NCBI RefSeq assembly: GCF_001642475.1
Contig: NW_019173999.1
Location: 62,001 to 126,000, forward strand
From: Fonsecaea monophora
Lineage: Eukaryota; Ascomycota; Eurotiomycetes; Chaetothyriales; Herpotrichiellaceae
Direction: 5' to 3'
Length of the DNA: 64,000 bases
The translations under genes and the position numbers were made by a program. Under the pieces are notes generated by a model. It was not told where the DNA came from and did not search any database. It saw only the letters and a list, made by a program, of their open reading frames with translations. Numbering within the stretch: the first letter of the stretch is position 1; the number at the start of each line of letters is the position of its first letter. Below are positions 35,551 through 46,066 of this stretch, one piece after another.

Positions 35551-36574
35551 CTATTCCACATCTTCCGATTCCACAGGGAGCACAAACTCGATGGTCTCGC
35601 CGCCACTGCTCTCCCGGCGACTTACCTGCGCCTCAACGGCCGCAAATTCGAACTCGTCCCGGCCAGCCACGCTGTCTTCAAGACCAAGGAATTGGGCCTC
35701 TGCCGTCTGGTCCTCCTCCTCGACCTCATCCCCCAAAGGTAGGGCCGGACGATCGTTATCAAGGACCGTGCCGGAATAGACGTCTTTCATGTCTTTCACG
35801 CTCTGGGTCTTCAGGTATTGGATTTTCCTAAGTTTGTAGGCTTCGAAGCTATTAGCACCCCCTGAATTAATCGAGCAGGGGCCCACACGAAGTCAACGAA
35901 GGAATGTGTAAAGTGCGGTTTTCCTTCTCCCACGCGAACATTTAGGGAGAGGCTTGTGGCCTACCCAAGATGAAATCCGACTTCCCAAAGGACCCCTGCT
36001 TGCCACGGTCTCCAGAAATCGAGCCACTGACATGCGCTTCGACTGGCACACCTGCAGCCACGGGCGCAAGGTTTCCGCCCAGTTTCGCGGAGAAGAGATG
36101 CTTCTGGCCGATCTCGCTGCTCACCGTCGCGCTCGACACGGCCATGATCCCAGTGATCATGTATAACTCCTTGCGGAATTTGGTCTTCCGCAAGAAGCTC
36201 TGCACCTCCGGGTGCTTGAAGCACGTTTCGACATACGAAGCCTTGGGGTTGATTTCCTGCGTCGCGAGCTGGTCGGCCTCGATGGTCCAGGTCAGTGTCT
36301 TGGTCCGTTCTGCGGCCAGATCCGCTGAGAAACCGAAGAGTTGGAGCAACGAGGAGCCAATCCCGGCCGACTTGGCTTTGTTGTTGGTGATGGTGACTGC
36401 GAAGTGCGATTTTGTGTCGTCGATGAAGAGCTTCGGTAGTGGCTGCCTGTCTTCGTCGTTCAGAGCATATTGAGGTGTCTTAGGGTCATGGAGGATGTTG
36501 CCCAGGCTGATTGGGCCGCCGACGTGGAAAGTCCACTGGGGCGGGAAGAAGTACGAGGTCTGGACGTTGGCCAT
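35551..36574 (-). CDS. Gasdermin-like pore-forming cell-death protein (RCD-1/HET-Q1 type), putative
   Basis: Two exons: 35965-36574 (ATG at 36574) and 35551-35861, with a 103-bp intron 35862-35964 (GTAGGC..TCAG); 306 residues, in the range of fungal gasdermin-like proteins. Features of that family by recall: an N-terminal PPQWTFHVGGPI followed by GNILHDPKTP, a beta-rich body, and an AYKLRKI motif at about residue 210, encoded just after the splice. No signal peptide or TM segment is visible, as expected for proteins that insert as oligomers. After about residue 225 the sequence turns into an acidic, probably disordered tail (EVEEED, then a Ser/Glu-rich end), a candidate for the inhibitory region removed by proteolysis. 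In Podospora, HET-Q1 is cut by the subtilisin-like HET-Q2 to trigger heterokaryon-incompatibility death; here a subtilisin-like gene lies 1.5 kb away, divergent. The family call rests on recognition by eye and on this context. Confidence 0.72.
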
Positions 36575-37353
36575 CGACGACAGCGAGTTAGATCGAGAGT
36601 TCCTGCAAAGGCCTGCAATTTATCTGCTGTCGACAAATATTGACCTTGACATGAGTCACCAAAGGCCAAGTCATGCCCGAAACGAGAAGCAACGCATAAG
36701 GCGGTCTATGGCATGGTTGCATCCGAGACTTGTGACTTCCCCTCGAGCCACCAAACGAGCGTAGCGCCCGACTGATATACGTGAGGAGCTGCAGGTGAAG
36801 CGATAGCGTCGATAGCGTTATCGTCTCGCACCATTTCCAGACCTTCGCAAATGGAGGCGACTGAGGCTGAAGAGCGGGGTAGCTAGCTAGGGTGCTAGGT
36901 CGGTCGGTCAGTCGGTTGGTCGTTCGTTCTCTCTTTCGCGAGGCTGAACTTGGTGCTCACAAACTCGGATAATCTCTCCAAGAGGATAATATAGACAGCC
37001 CATGTCAAGAACAAGCCGACAAATCCTGAAGTTGCCCAGACTTCCGGTTCCGGCTCGGATCGTCCCCATCGAGTCCAGCGTCGCAATCCTCCTCGGTGGT
37101 TGGTGTATACAACCTGTGCGCGCACAGGCTCAACCTGCACAAGAGACAAGGCCGAGCCTGGACAATATCACCGACTACTTCAGCACCAGCGTGCTCGCTT
37201 CAGCGACTTCAGCCTGATGTTGACAATCTAGTGGTCGGCGTCGTTGTAAGAGCCTCAGCCGCTGTGACATTTCTTCCACAAGGCTAACTCCTGGTAGAAG
37301 AGTTCTCCCGGAAAAAGGCGATTGAGATACCGAAGCCATGATGTAGGAACTTT
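36575..37353. other. Divergent intergenic region upstream of the gasdermin-like gene
   Basis: Contains a minus-strand open frame (36895-37149) with one hydrophobic stretch (FVGLFLTWAVYIILL) but no ATG-supported gene model, and a shorter plus-strand frame. Could hold a decayed gene; otherwise it is promoter sequence. Confidence 0.35.
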
Positions 37354-37791
37354 ATGGCAGATCAATCCCACTACATTTACCGTGCCAATATAGCCCGGCG
37401 TCGCACGAGGGAATTTGTCGTGAGAAACGACTCGGGCCCCAATGAGCAGCACCGAACTGCTTCCGGGCGACATGCTGGGGAGGACTATGACGGCGGAACA
37501 CGTCCTCGAAGGACCGTCTATGAGGAGCATATCGTGATTGACCCTGTGCCGAAGAAGCCGCCGGTCCCTCCGAAGAAACCACATCTGATCAAGAATCCGG
37601 CTGTTGTGAAGGCTGGAACTTCCGGTGTCCCTGTCACGCTCAAGTTGTCTGGACTTTGGGGCTCGGGAGAGAAACTTACGGTTGGAAGATTTCCTTCAGG
37701 CAGGCTCTTCCTCGACAGAAAGGTGACACGGTATGGGAAGCCGCCTCCAGTTCGGCTGCCTCCATCAGATTCGAGTTCTGATAGCATTTGA
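37354..37791 (+). CDS. Small basic proline-rich protein, hypothetical
   Basis: Single frame of 145 residues from ATG 37354 to a stop at 37789-37791. It is basic and low-complexity in its first half (Arg/His/Asp-rich), with PVPKKPPVPPKKPH near residues 67-80, then a more ordered segment (VPVTLKLSGLWGSG, KLTVGRFPSGRLFLDRKV) and an acidic Ser tail. No family was recognised. It lies between the gasdermin-like gene and the protease gene, so it may be a third member of that locus, but no direct link is visible. An opposite-strand frame of 121 codons overlaps it and looks less protein-like. Confidence 0.45.
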   Translation: MADQSHYIYRANIARRRTREFVVRNDSGPNEQHRTASGRHAGEDYDGGTRPRRTVYEEHIVIDPVPKKPPVPPKKPHLIKNPAVVKAGTSGVPVTLKLSGLWGSGEKLTVGRFPSGRLFLDRKVTRYGKPPPVRLPPSDSSSDSI

Positions 37792-38124
37792 GAGATATTC
37801 ATGGCTGTGGCGCCACAACTAGACATTTCATTGGCATGTGGAGGGAGCTTGAACCCTTCGCATTTGGAAGACACAGCATTCACCTTACCTTGTATAGCTG
37901 CGTGCGACTTTGTTCATATGATATGTATATCTTCGTAAGAGAAGTTGATGCCCAAAGACGCAAATGACTCGTCGCTTCAGCCAAGAGATGGTCTTGGCGT
38001 CGCTCGAATGACTCGGCCTCATTCTCGAATTTTATGTACTTTATGATGAACAGCGTATATCTCTTCATATATCCCGCTGATTGTTGCCGGTCTATGCCTT
38101 TCTCGATGCGATTTATCGCCCAGC
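37792..38124. other. Intergenic region upstream of the protease gene
   Basis: 333 bp holding the 3' end of the small gene and the promoter of the protease gene. It is moderately AT-rich with ATATGATATGTATAT at about 37915. Nothing else was seen. Confidence 0.45.
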
Positions 38125-40365
38125 ATGACGAGGATGGAGACTATGAACACAGAAGACAAGGACTCTGGGGTTGACGTGACAAGGATCGAAAAACTGCGCC
38201 GAATTGAAAAGAAGGCCATCCATGCGACTAACATTGAAGACTGGGAGACTGTCGAAGCACGTTACAGTGAGATGCTCCGGCTTGTAGACGGGTGGCTCGC
38301 ACCGGGCGATCCCAATGTGCTGCTTATACGAACCCATCTCACCGAAGCATTGACAAATCAGGGCAAGATTGACCAGGCGATCGACATTCACCATGACCTG
38401 CTCGATCGAATAGAACCCGACACAGACGTCGAAAAGGCTATCCTGAATCAAGTTCTACATCTCCAAATCGCAGTCGTGGAAATGCTTCTTCCCCGGAATC
38501 GCGGCAAGGATGCATTGAACATCCTCCAGAACGCACTCGAGGTGAGTGTAGAAGGCCTTGGCCGTAAACACGAAACTACCGACTCGATACGAGAAAATCA
38601 CAGCCGTGTACTTGAGTGGGAGCGGAGGAACATCCAGAAGCGGATGGATCGGTTGAAAGCAAAGGCAAACAGACGCGACAAGACTGTGCCCGTCACCGCA
38701 GCCACTGGATCTCCGATCTACAGCCCTCAGACGACCCCAGAGATTCGACTCCCATCTTCTACAGCTGATACCTTTGACAACAAGGCCGTGGGCCTGGGAA
38801 TATGCATCGCAGGTGATACAAGTGAGTATAGAACTCGACGTCTGTTGAGAAGGTCTCATCATTGAATCAAGGCTCCAACACGAGCTTCCCTCGGTCAAGA
38901 ACCTCTTCTGCACAATTACCCGAAGGAACCTCGCAGCCTGTTGCTTTCAGAGGACGGCCGATCCAGTCGCCGAGAACGCGACCTCAACCTCCTGCGAAAC
39001 CGCTCGGCTTGCAAAGGGATCAACAGACAAACGATCTCTCGAAGTTTGCCTGCTTGCGTGGCTCCCAGACTCCCTCACTACGCGCTGGCGACCCATCGAG
39101 GCCCGTAGCAAATGCGTCCCCTTTGGCCCCACCTCAGCAGACAATACGGGCGAGGTCTGTTGATCATGGTGGTCCTGAGACTTCGTCTAGCAGAGCCGTG
39201 ATCCGTTCCGACACCATTGATGCCGACTTCTCAGATGCGGCTCTTCTAGCTTGCGATGAGACTGAATCTAAGGAGCAAGTCCCCCTCCCCTCCCCCCCGG
39301 CCCAGATTGACGTCGCTAAGCGGGAACAGCACCGATGAGTGGTTCTCAGTACACTTGAAAGAAACCCATTCTTTTCTCGATGGGTTCAGAGTCCTCAACT
39401 CGGGAGCAGGTCTCCGACCACGTATTGCTATCCTTGACACAGGGCTCAACACGGAGCACCCGGACGTGCAGAAACTTAAACAGAGAACTGCCAAAGAACG
39501 ACGTCTGCGAGGCTTCTGGGCCCCTCCATCGACGGACTGGCGGGCGGACCAGGACGAAGACGGCCACGGAACAACCTGTGCGATGGTTGCGCACAAGGTG
39601 GCGCCCAACGCCGACATTTACATTGCGCGCGTCTTCAAAGATCGGAAACACGTCAATGGAGACTACATCATCGAGGCCAGTCCTCTCTTCTTTCCCAAAA
39701 GGAGCATTGCTAATCGACACATTTAGGCCCTCGAGCACGCAGTGAACGACTGGCAAGTCGACATCATCAGCATGTCGTTCGCCATATCGAAAAATGACAA
39801 AAAGACCAAAGAGGCCATGTCTGCCAAACTCGAAGAAATCAAAGACAAGGTGTTGCTGTTCGCCGCCGCGTCCAATTCAGGCCGGAACGACGGCAGAGCG
39901 TACCCGGCCAAGCGTCCGGAGGTGATCGCGATCCACGCCGCGCATGGGGGAGGCGGCCCGTGGAAGAACAATCCCTTGCCCTCCAGCGACGACGCCCACA
40001 ATTTCAGCACCCTGGGCATGTACGTGGAAACGCCCTACACGGGACAAGCGACCAAGAGGGTATCAGGCACGTCGGTCGCTTGCCCCGTCGCCGCCGGCAT
40101 CGCGGCGCTCGTTTTGGAATTCTGCCGACAGCCACTCGTGACGATCAAGAAACCCGAGAGATTGAAGCACAAGAAGGGCATGGAGGCCATCTTCTCCCAG
40201 ATGTACAACCGGTTCGAAGCCTCCAAGGCCGGCAAAGAGGAGGATTATTTCTACCTGCGCCCGTGGAAGTTGATGGTTGTCAAAGACACCGACGACGACA
40301 CCGCCGCAGCGTGGCACCGGGTTGCCAGCCTCATCAACGAAGCATTTGGCGAGGATTACTACTAA
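38125..40365 (+). CDS. TPR-subtilisin-like (S8) serine protease, HET-Q2-like
   Basis: Exons read as 38125-38821, 38872-39197, 39250-39675 and 39727-40365; introns of 50, 52 and 51 bp; 695 residues. The N-terminal about 155 residues are helical TPR-type repeats (YSEMLRLVDGWLAPGDPNVL, HLTEALTNQGKIDQAIDIHH, KDALNILQNALEV). A Ser/Pro/Arg-rich linker follows (about 200-370), then an S8 domain with Asp404 (AILDTG), His447 (DGHGTT), Asn533 (ASNSG) and Ser599 (SGTSVACP). No signal peptide or propeptide is seen, so it is probably intracellular. The third intron starts with GC (GAG|GCCAGT) and has a good branch site (GCTAATC). The second intron is inferred from a frame change; an indel in the C-rich tract at 39280-39300 is the alternative. 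Subtilisin-like proteases paired with gasdermin-like genes activate them by cleavage; TPRs may act as sensor or binding module. Confidence 0.85.
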
Positions 40366-41672
40366 TTAACGCAAAGAAACGTTTTCCTGCCTTTGATCAA
40401 TTGCGCAATCCCCCTCCCAGCCACAGGCCATCTTTTTGGCGCGCTGAGATCACATTTCTCCTAGGTGCAGAGGACAACTCTCCCGCCGTGCGAAGCGCCA
40501 TCTGTCAGACGGGTTCGACTGGAGCCAGGCCACGGCTTCCTGATTCTTCTGGCCTGACACACAGAACAGAACAGAACCCCTAAACGAACCTGCATACCTC
40601 GTGAAGGCCGAAACACATTTCTAGAACGCTCCAGGGGGGCATTGGCCCGAAAAGACAAAGGTACATACAGTGATCATCTAGATCGAGTATCTATCTACAG
40701 TATCTATCTGCCTATCAGGCCTCTTGGCTGGCCACTCCATAAAAACAGAAGGACGGGAACGGGGATGATGATGCTTTGTGTTGTCGAATTCACCAGGAAG
40801 AAAGCCCTGACAGTCTGTTCTGTGTGACCTACTGAGCAGGACTGTACACATCTCATATATGCGGTCACTATACACTATACATGATACACCATATTACACC
40901 ATTGAATGCACGTCGAGCTTATCCCCCCGAGCAGGAGCAAATGCGTGCCCTCGTGAGTTTCACTTTCCTAACCACTTAACGTCGATGTGAGACACATAAT
41001 AACCAGCTCGAAACTTCCCTACACCTTCGCGCGTTGGGCGGCTTCGGCAGCGTCCATATGCCCCGTGGTTATATGCTGCCGCCGAGGTGCCATATGTTCA
41101 AAACATCCTCGCCTTCCTCGGCCTACACAACTTACTGACCACGTGAATACAAAATCTCATCCATGGCAATGCACGTCTCTGATTTTACACTCAAGCTATG
41201 TAGCAAGTACTTCTTTCTCTATTGTTTTGATCGATCATCACAATGCTGCACCGCCGGTGGGAAATCATGCCTTCCGTATCACAACTGTCTCTCTCCCTGT
41301 TCCAAATACGGTTGAGCCATCTGAGTCGTCATTGACACCAGCTCTATCCCCATTTTGCTCAACTCTTCTCAAGTGAGGAGCCCCAACTGCTCCCGTAACC
41401 CATCAAAATCCCATGAATGCATAAAACCTGCCGCTAGGGGTGAACAAGAGTCTCCCCTAGCTAATGTAAAATAGACGCAATCTATCTTTGCCCTCCCCGT
41501 GCTTCCTGACGCCTGAGCCTCATATGGCAGTAATGCACAAAACAAGTCTAGAGTCTCTTTGAATGATGAAGGAAAGATGCAATGTCGGCAACTTGCGAGG
41601 TGAGTGAACCGCTTGTGATCGTTCTCACCGTTTGCGTGTCGCTGCGAGCAGTTGACTCGTTCGACGTATCGT
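40366..41672. other. Intergenic region between protease gene and DBP2 (convergent)
   Basis: Both neighbouring genes end here. It holds two long 3' UTRs; short repeated words (tatctatctacagtatctatctg, about 40690-40712) occur. No gene was recognised. Confidence 0.45.
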
Positions 41673-43972
41673 TTACCACCTGGACCGGCCAAGGGGCGCA
41701 GCGTTGGAAGCAGTGAAACCGCCACGGCCTCCACGATGACCGCCACGGCCACCATAGCCACGGCCGCCGCCACCGCCGCCAGAGTAGCGTGCCATTTCTG
41801 CGAGACGAGGTTCGATGCTTTGCTTCGACTCCTGGAGGACCGAAAGTAGGTCACGAGCTTGCTTGGCATCTAGAAGGGAACAAGGTCAGCAATTTATACA
41901 CCGTGTGTGAGGGTGTAAGAATACGTACTTTCTGTAGTGAAGAGCGTGATGGCTGTGCCCTTTTTGCCAGCTCGACCTGTTCTGCCGATTCGGTGAACAT
42001 AATCCTCCGAGTTGTTGGGATAGTCATAGTTCAACACATGAGTGATATCTCGAACATCTTCAAGTAAAGGTTAGCAACTCAGCCATTGGTGGTCTTACGG
42101 GGCGCCGGGGACCATGTGTGGTCGTGTGAGCGGAGGTGCATGTCACTCTCTGAAGCTCGGAGCATTATCCTTGTGGTGACAAATGTCCATGTCCGGGAGA
42201 TCGGCAAGCGTCTACGGTCCTTGGGGGCGAAAGATCCTGGATTTGCAGTTTGATCTGGTCAAAGTAAATGTGTCCCACAACCTACTCGTGTTGGACAAAG
42301 CAGATATAGAGATGTCAGGAACAAGAGTCCCGGCAAACTGCAAGAGAATCCAGGATTTCCAGAAAAGGACCGACGAGAACACAAAAGCCTGGACAAGTTA
42401 CGCAACGCAAGAGCGTAACAAGCGGGAAGAGAGCGCGGCACCATTCCACACGACGGCAATGGTAAGAGGTACAAGATAGAAAATATAATAGGGAAAAGGG
42501 ACGGGGGAAGGGGATTGCTGTTTGTTCATACCGATACCACGGGATGCGACATCCGTAGCGACCATGATTGGGCTCTTGCCAGTTTTGAATTCGTTCAAGA
42601 CCCAGTCACGTTCATTCTGTTGCTTGTCACCGTGAATAGCTGTCGACCGTTAGCTCATAATCAAAACAGAGGATACAAGGGAGAAATCATACAGAGTGCG
42701 GGCCATCCGTCTTGACGCAAAAATCGAGTGATTTCGTCAGCCACACGTTTGGTGCCAGTGAATATGAGGACTTTGTTGTTGCGATCTTCCATGATCTGCT
42801 CAAGGTGCTTGATCATACGATCTCTCTTCTCGAATTCGGACACAACTTCGACAATTTGTGTAATCCGGTGATTTGCCGACAAATCCATCGAGCCGATATT
42901 GACCTGGATGAAGTCATTGAGATAGTCGGAGGCCAGCTGTCGGACTTCCTTGGGCCACGTTGCGGACCACATGCAGGTTTGTCGATCGGGACGGATTTGG
43001 CCAATAATCTTGCGGATTTGTGGCTCGAAGCCCATGTCCAGCATACGGTCAGCTTCATCGAGAACCAAGTAAGTGACGCGGCGCAGGTTTGTCTTTCCAG
43101 ACTCGAGCATGTCAATGAGACGGCCCGGAGTAGCGATGCACACTTCCACACCCCTAGTAAGGTCGCGGATCTGCCCACCCTTAGGAACACCTCCATAGAC
43201 GCAAGTGTTCCTGATCCGGGAAGATTTGCCGAATTTGGTGATTTCTTGCTGGATTTGAACGGCGAGTTCTCGAGTCGGGGCAAGAACAAGGACAATGGGA
43301 CCATCACCAGGGGCAAGGAGTGGCTGAGCATTGATGTGAACGATTGCGGGAAGGCAGTAGGTCAAGGTCTTGCCTGATCCGGTCTCGGCAATACCGACGA
43401 CATCACGACCAGAAAGAGCCATAGGCCAGCCTTGAGATTGAATCGGAGTGGGTTTTGTGAAGCCTTGGGCCTTGACTTCAGACATGACATAACTGGGAAA
43501 TCCGGCTTCATCGAAAGTTTCGACTGGTCGTGGGACATTGCGACCTTGAACTGTGATCTCATTTTTTCTGCGGAACTCATCGACATCGCGTTGTGACCTG
43601 GCCGTAACTATGGGATCCTCCTTGTAGAATGACTTTTCGAATTTTGGTAGATTGTTCAGATCCCAAGTTTGCTGCTTCAGGCCAGCGCCCAGGTTGGACA
43701 TCTTGTCGCCGCCGCCGCCGCCAGAGTATCCGTTGGAACCGCCGTAGCCGTTGGTGTATCCGTTGGAATAGCCGCCATGGCCGCCGCCGTAACTGCGGAA
43801 TTGTTAGTTACGATCCAGAAAAAAGTAAAAAATCAGTCTGCGCCAGGCCATTGAAGACCTGCAAGTCGGGCACGGGACATTTGTGACGCAGACAACTATG
43901 AATTTGAGAGGTTTTCACATACCCATTAGAATAACCGCCGTCTCTTGATGAACCGTAGCCACCGTAAGACAT
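41673..43972 (-). CDS. DBP2: DEAD-box RNA helicase Dbp2 (p68/DDX5 family)
   Basis: Exons: 43923-43972 (ATG at 43972), 42693-43792, 42532-42639, 41929-42057 and 41673-41869; introns of 130, 53, 474 and 59 bp; 527 residues. An ATP-dependent RNA helicase acting in mRNP assembly, rRNA processing and nonsense-mediated decay. Gly/Tyr/Asn-rich N-terminus; GFTKPTPIQSQGWP (Q motif); AETGSGKT at about 155; APTRELAVQI; DEAD at 262-265; SAT at 293; VLIFTGTKR; ATDVASRGI; HRIGRTGRAGKKG; RGG-rich C-terminus (GGRGGHRGGRGG). The 474-bp intron splits the Asp codon after ASRGI, the place where DBP2/p68 genes of yeasts and animals carry a conserved intron tied to autoregulation, and it contains a long inverted repeat (listed separately). 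Confidence 0.96.
42234..42356 (-). promoter_or_regulatory. Inverted repeat (RNA hairpin) inside the DBP2 long intron
   Basis: Bases 42234-42252 (ATCCTGGATTTGCAGTTTG) are perfectly complementary to 42334-42356 apart from a 4-base bulge (AGAG at 42343-42346) in the second arm. The intron transcript can therefore form a 19-bp stem (9 + 10 bp around the bulge) with a loop of about 81 bases. A match this long is not expected by chance in 474 bp. Since the encoded protein is an RNA helicase known in yeast to control its own expression through this intron, a structural control element is likely, though this is inference. Confidence 0.7.
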
Positions 43973-45172
43973 GATGGGCGCCGAAATTCGTCGTTTCTCT
44001 GTAAAGTCAGAAATGAGAGGGAAGGAGGGTAAGAATCAATTAGACAGAGTCAATTCTTCGTCTAAATGAAATGAGAGCGTGAGAGACTGTGTGAGAGAGG
44101 GAAAAAAGGGTTAAAGTGAACAAAGAGGTGAGAGAAGATTGTTGTGTAAAGAAGGGGGCGGAGGGTTGAAATTTTACAAATACAGCGAAGGCGAAAAGGC
44201 GAAAGGCAGCCGCCGCCGCCGCTAGCAATTGGCTATACCACAAGAGGAAAGTGAACCGACATATCTCTTGGCATTAAAAACCGACGTCAACGAGCGCTGA
44301 TCCGACCCTGGTTCTGCTTCTGACCGTGGCGTCTTTCAGTTCCTCAGAGACGAGGACCAAGTCAATAGTGGTTTCGTTCATCACATCGATGATCAAATCA
44401 GCATCTCCTCGTCTCTGTGACATACTACACCCCTCACCAAAGTTAGTCGTGCCGATTGAAATCTCCTACTACTACTCGTCTAACCACGGTATTCGCTTTC
44501 CTTCTTACCCCTCGTAAGTGGTCCTTTACCTGGTAGTAGTGTATCTCGCAGTACCTGGGCGTTAAGGCCTGAGACTAAAATAAGGAAGGTCGATCGCCTA
44601 AGCATTCGGATGATTGCTACTGTTATGTCTGAAGCTTGTATCATAATCATCACCCACTCTGCTTCCACAGCCTAGTTTGTCCAGAACATGGTCTTAACAG
44701 GCATCTACCTGCTACTTGTTTGACTGAATCACACGGACTGCTCTACTCATGATGAGCCGAGTGAGCTTCCTTCGGCACCGAGACATCACAGAATACGAGC
44801 TGCTTCCATCCCAGTCTGAGGTCGACAATCCTCGTTTTCGCCATCGGAGATGACTTGTGCAATGAGTTTTTGCACGTGCTGGAAGGAGCGAATAGAGAAC
44901 ATGATTGCGTTGGCTTGATAGACCCAGATAGTGGAAGTTATGAAGCACCAGCTATTCAGTGAAGCTTTGGGGAGAAGGCCCATCCTGGGTGTAGCTTATG
45001 ACTGTACCCCTACAGGAACATAGCCATGAATCGGTTCAGTGAAGCGGACTAGAAAACCACTCCGTTCCAGAATGAAAGAGAATCCTGGCACTTGACTCCT
45101 CCCCCCTCTTCTGCCTACTATTAATCCTCCTGTATGTACCCCTATGGCCTGCCCTTTCTTCATGATTCAGAC
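43973..45172. other. Intergenic region upstream of DBP2
   Basis: 1.2 kb holding the DBP2 promoter and leader (CT-rich on the minus strand near 44050-44200) and the 3' flank of the GFA gene. Short frames only; nothing else recognised. Confidence 0.45.
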
Positions 45173-45637
45173 TTAGACAATCCCCCCCGGCCAGGGCACA
45201 TCCTTGGCGCCCCCGCCCCAATTATCATGCCTCCCGTCGACATATGAGATCTTGAATTTACTCAGCTCGAGCCCCTCCTGGGGCTGGTCGAGGGTGACGG
45301 CGTTGATGGAGAAGAAGTCGTGTATGGTGCCCGAGCCGGCGGGGAACTCGAAGCGGCCCTCGCCGCAGACGTGGACGCCGCACGTGCCGCAAAAATACTT
45401 GTGCACGTCGCGCGAGCGGAACTGGTAGTCGCGCGCCTCGGACAGCGAGGCGGGCGAGACCAACGCAAAGTCCGAGCGCGGGAGGCGGATGCCCGTGAAG
45501 CCTTGTTTCAGGCAGATGGTGCAGTTGCACCGGCCCGCGGTGGGAGGGTCGCTCAGCGCAAAGGTCGCTTTGTACTTGATGAAGCCGCAGTGGCAGGAGC
45601 CTGTGAAGGTCTTTTTCTCCTCTGTTGGGCCGCTCAT
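45173..45637 (-). CDS. GFA (CENP-V/glutathione-dependent formaldehyde-activating) domain protein
   Basis: Single exon of 154 residues from ATG 45637; the frame is open upstream but the extension is Pro/Ser-rich leader sequence. The fold is marked by its zinc-binding cysteines: SCHCGFIKY (C-x-C) near residue 15, GRCNCTICLKQG (C-x-C-x2-C) near 37, and YFCGTCGVHVCG near 84. The C-terminal SINAVTLD and ISYVDGRHDNW strands also fit. The family includes the bacterial formaldehyde-activating enzyme, but most fungal members have no known substrate, so a detoxification role is only possible. The codons are strongly GC-rich in the middle (45300-45560). Confidence 0.88.
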   Translation of the reverse strand: MSGPTEEKKTFTGSCHCGFIKYKATFALSDPPTAGRCNCTICLKQGFTGIRLPRSDFALVSPASLSEARDYQFRSRDVHKYFCGTCGVHVCGEGRFEFPAGSGTIHDFFSINAVTLDQPQEGLELSKFKISYVDGRHDNWGGGAKDVPWPGGIV

Positions 45638-46066
45638 CTTGTTCTTTGTCAGTCGTGGGGGACTCGGAAGGTTGTTACGAGGAGGAGGTGGCTGAGAAAG
45701 AGTTGTGGAATGCTGATGTGGTGAGCTCCGAGTCAAGAAAAAGTCAATATTGAAGACACAATACAAGCATATCACAATACAGAATCAAATGGGAATGATG
45801 AGTATCTTATAAGTCTCCAATAAGCGGCCCCATGCAGATCTCCAAAGCTCTGTCGTATTTGAATCTGGTTTGGTGCAAGGCAGAAATGCATCTTAGCTCG
45901 CTGGTGCCTGAGATCTTGACTCGAAGCAGAATAACGTCCCAACTGTTGGGCAACGAATACGATGAACTCTATATTTCCTCCATCAGACATATTGGGAGAT
46001 ATTAACCATGATTGGAAACTCCAAGTCTCACTGAACACCTCGTATTCGGAACTCATTTCCCTCAAC
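45638..46066. other. Intergenic region between GFA gene and P450
   Basis: Tandem minus-strand genes; this stretch holds the P450 3' UTR and the GFA promoter. The long minus frame running through it is not needed once the P450 splice sites are placed. Confidence 0.45.

Noticed and set aside
35204..35779. Plus-strand 191-codon frame
   Set aside because: Runs through simple repeats and then antisense to the second exon of the gasdermin-like gene.
36895..37149. Minus-strand 84-codon frame with one hydrophobic segment
   Set aside because: No ATG-supported model, no recognised family and no clear splice partner.
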